DNA of 22,135 bases from Pelargonium cotyledonis (taxonomy: Eukaryota; Streptophyta; Magnoliopsida; Geraniales; Geraniaceae), in assembly GCA_036897625.1 (NCBI GenBank), contig JAYMTA010001048.1:1-22135 (forward strand), in the 5' to 3' direction. The notes beneath the pieces are model-generated. The model searched no databases and was not told the origin of the DNA. It was given only the letters and a program-made list of their open reading frames with translations. Each line of letters starts with the position of its first letter. The stretch's first letter is position 1. Made by a program: the position numbers and the translations under genes. Of this stretch, positions 20,345 to 22,135 are shown one piece after another.

Positions 20345-20602
20345 TACCAAATGCTTCTTGATCTTGATTCTGATACTGTCATGGCTAGTTTTGATTCATT
20401 GAACAGCATTGGGTACATGAATTCAATGAACAACTATGTTGATTTCCAGCAAGACGCGTTCTACGCGAATCCATTTAATTATGTGCATCCAGCTACTGCT
20501 AATGATCAGTTCACAGGTTATGATGATCAAGAGTTTCCTATTTCATCATATTGTATGTACCAACAACCCAAGGAAGAATGGTTCTTGCACTCAAGAATGT
20601 AG

Positions 20603-20786
20603 TTTGTTAGATTCTTATTTTAGCTAGAATTAGAGTTTTTTGTTTCGCGGATCAATTGGTTTTTGTTTAGCTTTAGTTTCTGATAAACAATTTAGCTGTT
20701 TGAATTTAGCTTTTGAACGTGTGAATGTACTTGTTTAGATCAAAATTGAACAATCTATTTTTACAAATGGAACTAATGTACTTGGT
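20603..20786. other. Short convergent spacer
   Basis: 184 AT-rich bases between the tail of the MADS-box sequence and the tail of the receptor kinase. It probably holds both 3' untranslated regions. Confidence 0.5.
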
Positions 20787-21950
20787 TTAGCTACCTTGTT
20801 TGATGATTGAATCAGTAACAAAGGATTGGCTAAAATTGGGTAATGGTGTGATTTGAGGCATGGATAGATGATACAGCAGAGAAGGTATTTTCTTGGGAAG
20901 ATCAGGCAACGCAGCTTCGAGATTCAGAACTTGAATCGCTTGCCTTATCGATGGCCTCACGTTGCGATCCGGGTAAGCACACCATAGCCCAACAATCATC
21001 AAACACTTCACTTGTTGTTCATCAAACTCCAAGCCTAGCAAGTTCTTGTCAACAGCCAAATCAAGCTTCCCTTCTCCACCATAAAGATCCCAAATCCACT
21101 CCACCAGATCAGACCCATTTCACCATTTCCCACCATAGAATCCACAGACCTCCTCCCAGTAGCAATCTCCAATGCCACAACCCCGAAGCTGAACACATCT
21201 AACTCTTTGCTAGCCCTGCCCGTGCTCACGTATTCTGGCGCCAAGTATCCAAAAGTACCCGCCACTCCAGTTGTGTGTGGACCAAGTTCGTGATCCATGA
21301 CTCGCGCTAAACCAAAATCACCAAGCTTGACAATGAAGCTAGAATCTAGCATGATGTTGCTCGATTTTATATCCCTGTGCACCACGCATTGCTCCCATTC
21401 CTCGTGAAGGTAAAGCAAGGCAGAGGCCAAACCGAGAGCAATCTTGTACCTTACAGGCCATGCCAGAGGACTCTTCTTGCCAAAAAGGTGAGCGTCAAGA
21501 CTACCATTAGGCATGAACTCGTAGACTAGTAGTAACTCGCCGCCATCATGGCACCAACCTATGAGTTGCACAAGATTCCTTTGTCTTAACCGGCTAAAGA
21601 CCTTGATCTCGGTCACATACTCCTTTTTCCCTTGTCTAGACCCTCTGGAGATTTTCTTGACAGCAATAGGCATGTCTATGTCCACCAGGTATCCCTTGTA
21701 AACAGATCCAAACCCGCCTTCACCCAACTTCCTCCCATCTGAGAAATTGTTGGTAGCAGAAACAAGATCTTTCTGAAGAAACCTTCTTGGCCCAACTCCT
21801 TTTTCGAGATCATCATTAATGGATGCCAAGTTCTTGATCCTCTCTGCTGCTTCCCTTCTCGCATTTTGTCTCCTCTGCCAAATCGCGAACGCTACAATCA
21901 AAGCAACAATCACAGCACAAGCTGACACTGATATGCCTAGCTACAACAAT
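20787..21950 (-). pseudogene. L-type lectin receptor-like kinase, truncated and frameshifted
   Basis: LecRKs are plasma-membrane receptors with a legume-lectin ectodomain and a cytoplasmic Ser/Thr kinase. From 21943 (LGISVSACAV) the minus strand gives a transmembrane helix (AVIVALIVAFAIW), then a basic stop-transfer stretch. The kinase has GEGGFGSVYKG, AVKK, VVHRDIKSSNIMLD, GDFGLARV, GTFGYLAPEY and DVFSFGVVALEIATGRR. All catalytic residues are present. At about 21098-21111 the frame shifts; the kinase C-lobe (EWIWDLYGGEGKLDLAVDKN ... LWCAYPDRNVRPSIRQAI) continues in another frame to TAA at 20787-20789. It is most like the LecRK-IX group. The lectin domain is missing apart from the piece at about 21983-22045. 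A working protein is unlikely unless the shift is a sequencing error. Confidence 0.85.
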
Positions 21951-21974
21951 GAAAATACTAATCTTCTCTTTGTT

Positions 21975-22060
21975 TCTTGTGTTACTTCCCTAACTCGAAC
22001 TGAACTCCCAGGACCACCGAAGAATGTGCTTCTCTTGCGCCCCCACGATGATACAATCCT
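21975..22060 (-). pseudogene. Relic of the lectin-domain C-terminus
   Basis: The minus strand encodes EKHILRWSWEFSSS followed by a stop. This matches the last beta-strand of LecRK lectin domains (…SWEFSSSL), which normally precedes the linker and membrane helix. It is in a different frame from the kinase. Further upstream (22060-22135) the sequence is CT-rich and not lectin-like, so most of the ectodomain is gone or lies elsewhere. Confidence 0.6.
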
Positions 22061-22135
22061 TTCAATTTGGTAATGATAAATGAGAAAGAAATAGAGAAAT
22101 GAGGTAAAGAGATAAGAATCGGAGAAAGGGGAAAG

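Larger units (their letters stand above)
19562..20602 (+). pseudogene. Type I MADS-box gene, decayed (AGL-like)
   Basis: Type I MADS proteins are DNA-binding transcription factors, often acting in female gametophyte and endosperm, and are usually intronless. From ATG 19562 (or 19574) the frame gives a MADS domain whose C-terminal half is clear: KRRKECLMKKAYELSTLCG, then TPVCVIVF and QPETWP. This pattern is typical of M-beta/M-gamma members. The basic N-terminal part is degenerate. The frame closes at 19889-19891. A second frame continues with related acidic sequence (about 19866-20070, ending near KINATLKKIDDLMAGNYLQE), and the first frame resumes to 20602. This fits a one-base gain near 19865-19872 and a one-base loss near 20080, plus a TAG at 20186-20188. 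A spliced model could hide the shifts but the TAG remains. Sequencing error is an alternative. Confidence 0.75.

Noticed and set aside
1-22135. tRNA, rRNA, snoRNA genes and CRISPR arrays
   Set aside because: No cloverleaf with intact boxes, no ribosomal sequence, no convincing C/D or H/ACA pattern and no regularly spaced repeats were seen; the only tRNA-like sequences belong to the SINEs.

Overview
The window is nuclear DNA of a eudicot plant. It has AT-rich intergenic DNA, GT/AG introns, a plant-type actin, a delta-COP with plant exon structure, a type I MADS-box sequence, an L-type-lectin receptor kinase, and small plant transposons of hAT and SINE type. The species cannot be fixed from the sequence alone.

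Layout from left to right. 1-527 is GC-rich and ends in a poly(A) run; it is probably the 3' tail of a LINE. 1723-3497 (minus) is a complete actin gene in four coding exons (376 aa). A 1.7 kb leader intron (3523-5236) separates it from its leader exon and TATA-like box near 5237-5341. 5350-7500 is intergenic and holds a diverged SINE relic (about 5930-5995) and a clear non-autonomous hAT element (6524-6928) with a perfect 8-bp target duplication. 7537-13216 (minus) is a complete coatomer delta subunit gene: 11 exons carry amino-acid codons, the start codon sits alone at the end of the exon before them (12 exons with coding sequence), and there is a further untranslated leader exon. It encodes 533 aa. 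Its 1.5 kb second intron has collected a young SINE (12881-12968, 16-bp target duplication) and a fold-back MITE. 13800-14360 is a short head-to-head promoter region. 14362-18138 (plus) is the QCR6 'hinge' subunit of mitochondrial complex III (69 aa), whose ATG is split by an intron. 19562-20602 (plus) is a decayed type I MADS-box gene with an internal 123-bp tandem duplication. 20787-21950 (minus) is a lectin receptor-like kinase that is frameshifted and lacks almost all of its lectin domain.

The three intact genes are housekeeping genes: cytoskeleton, COPI vesicle coat and respiration. All three have introns in the 5' untranslated region. The delta-COP and QCR6 genes diverge from a region of roughly 0.6 kb with GGCCCA/TGGGCC motifs, which suggests shared promoter elements. 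The right-hand 3 kb differs in character: two members of fast-evolving plant families (type I MADS, LecRK), both broken, lying tail to tail. I found no coherent new multigene system. The most notable observations are the split start codons (one of which becomes ATG-TAA if its intron is retained), the two well-bounded transposon insertions, and the decay pattern of the MADS gene.
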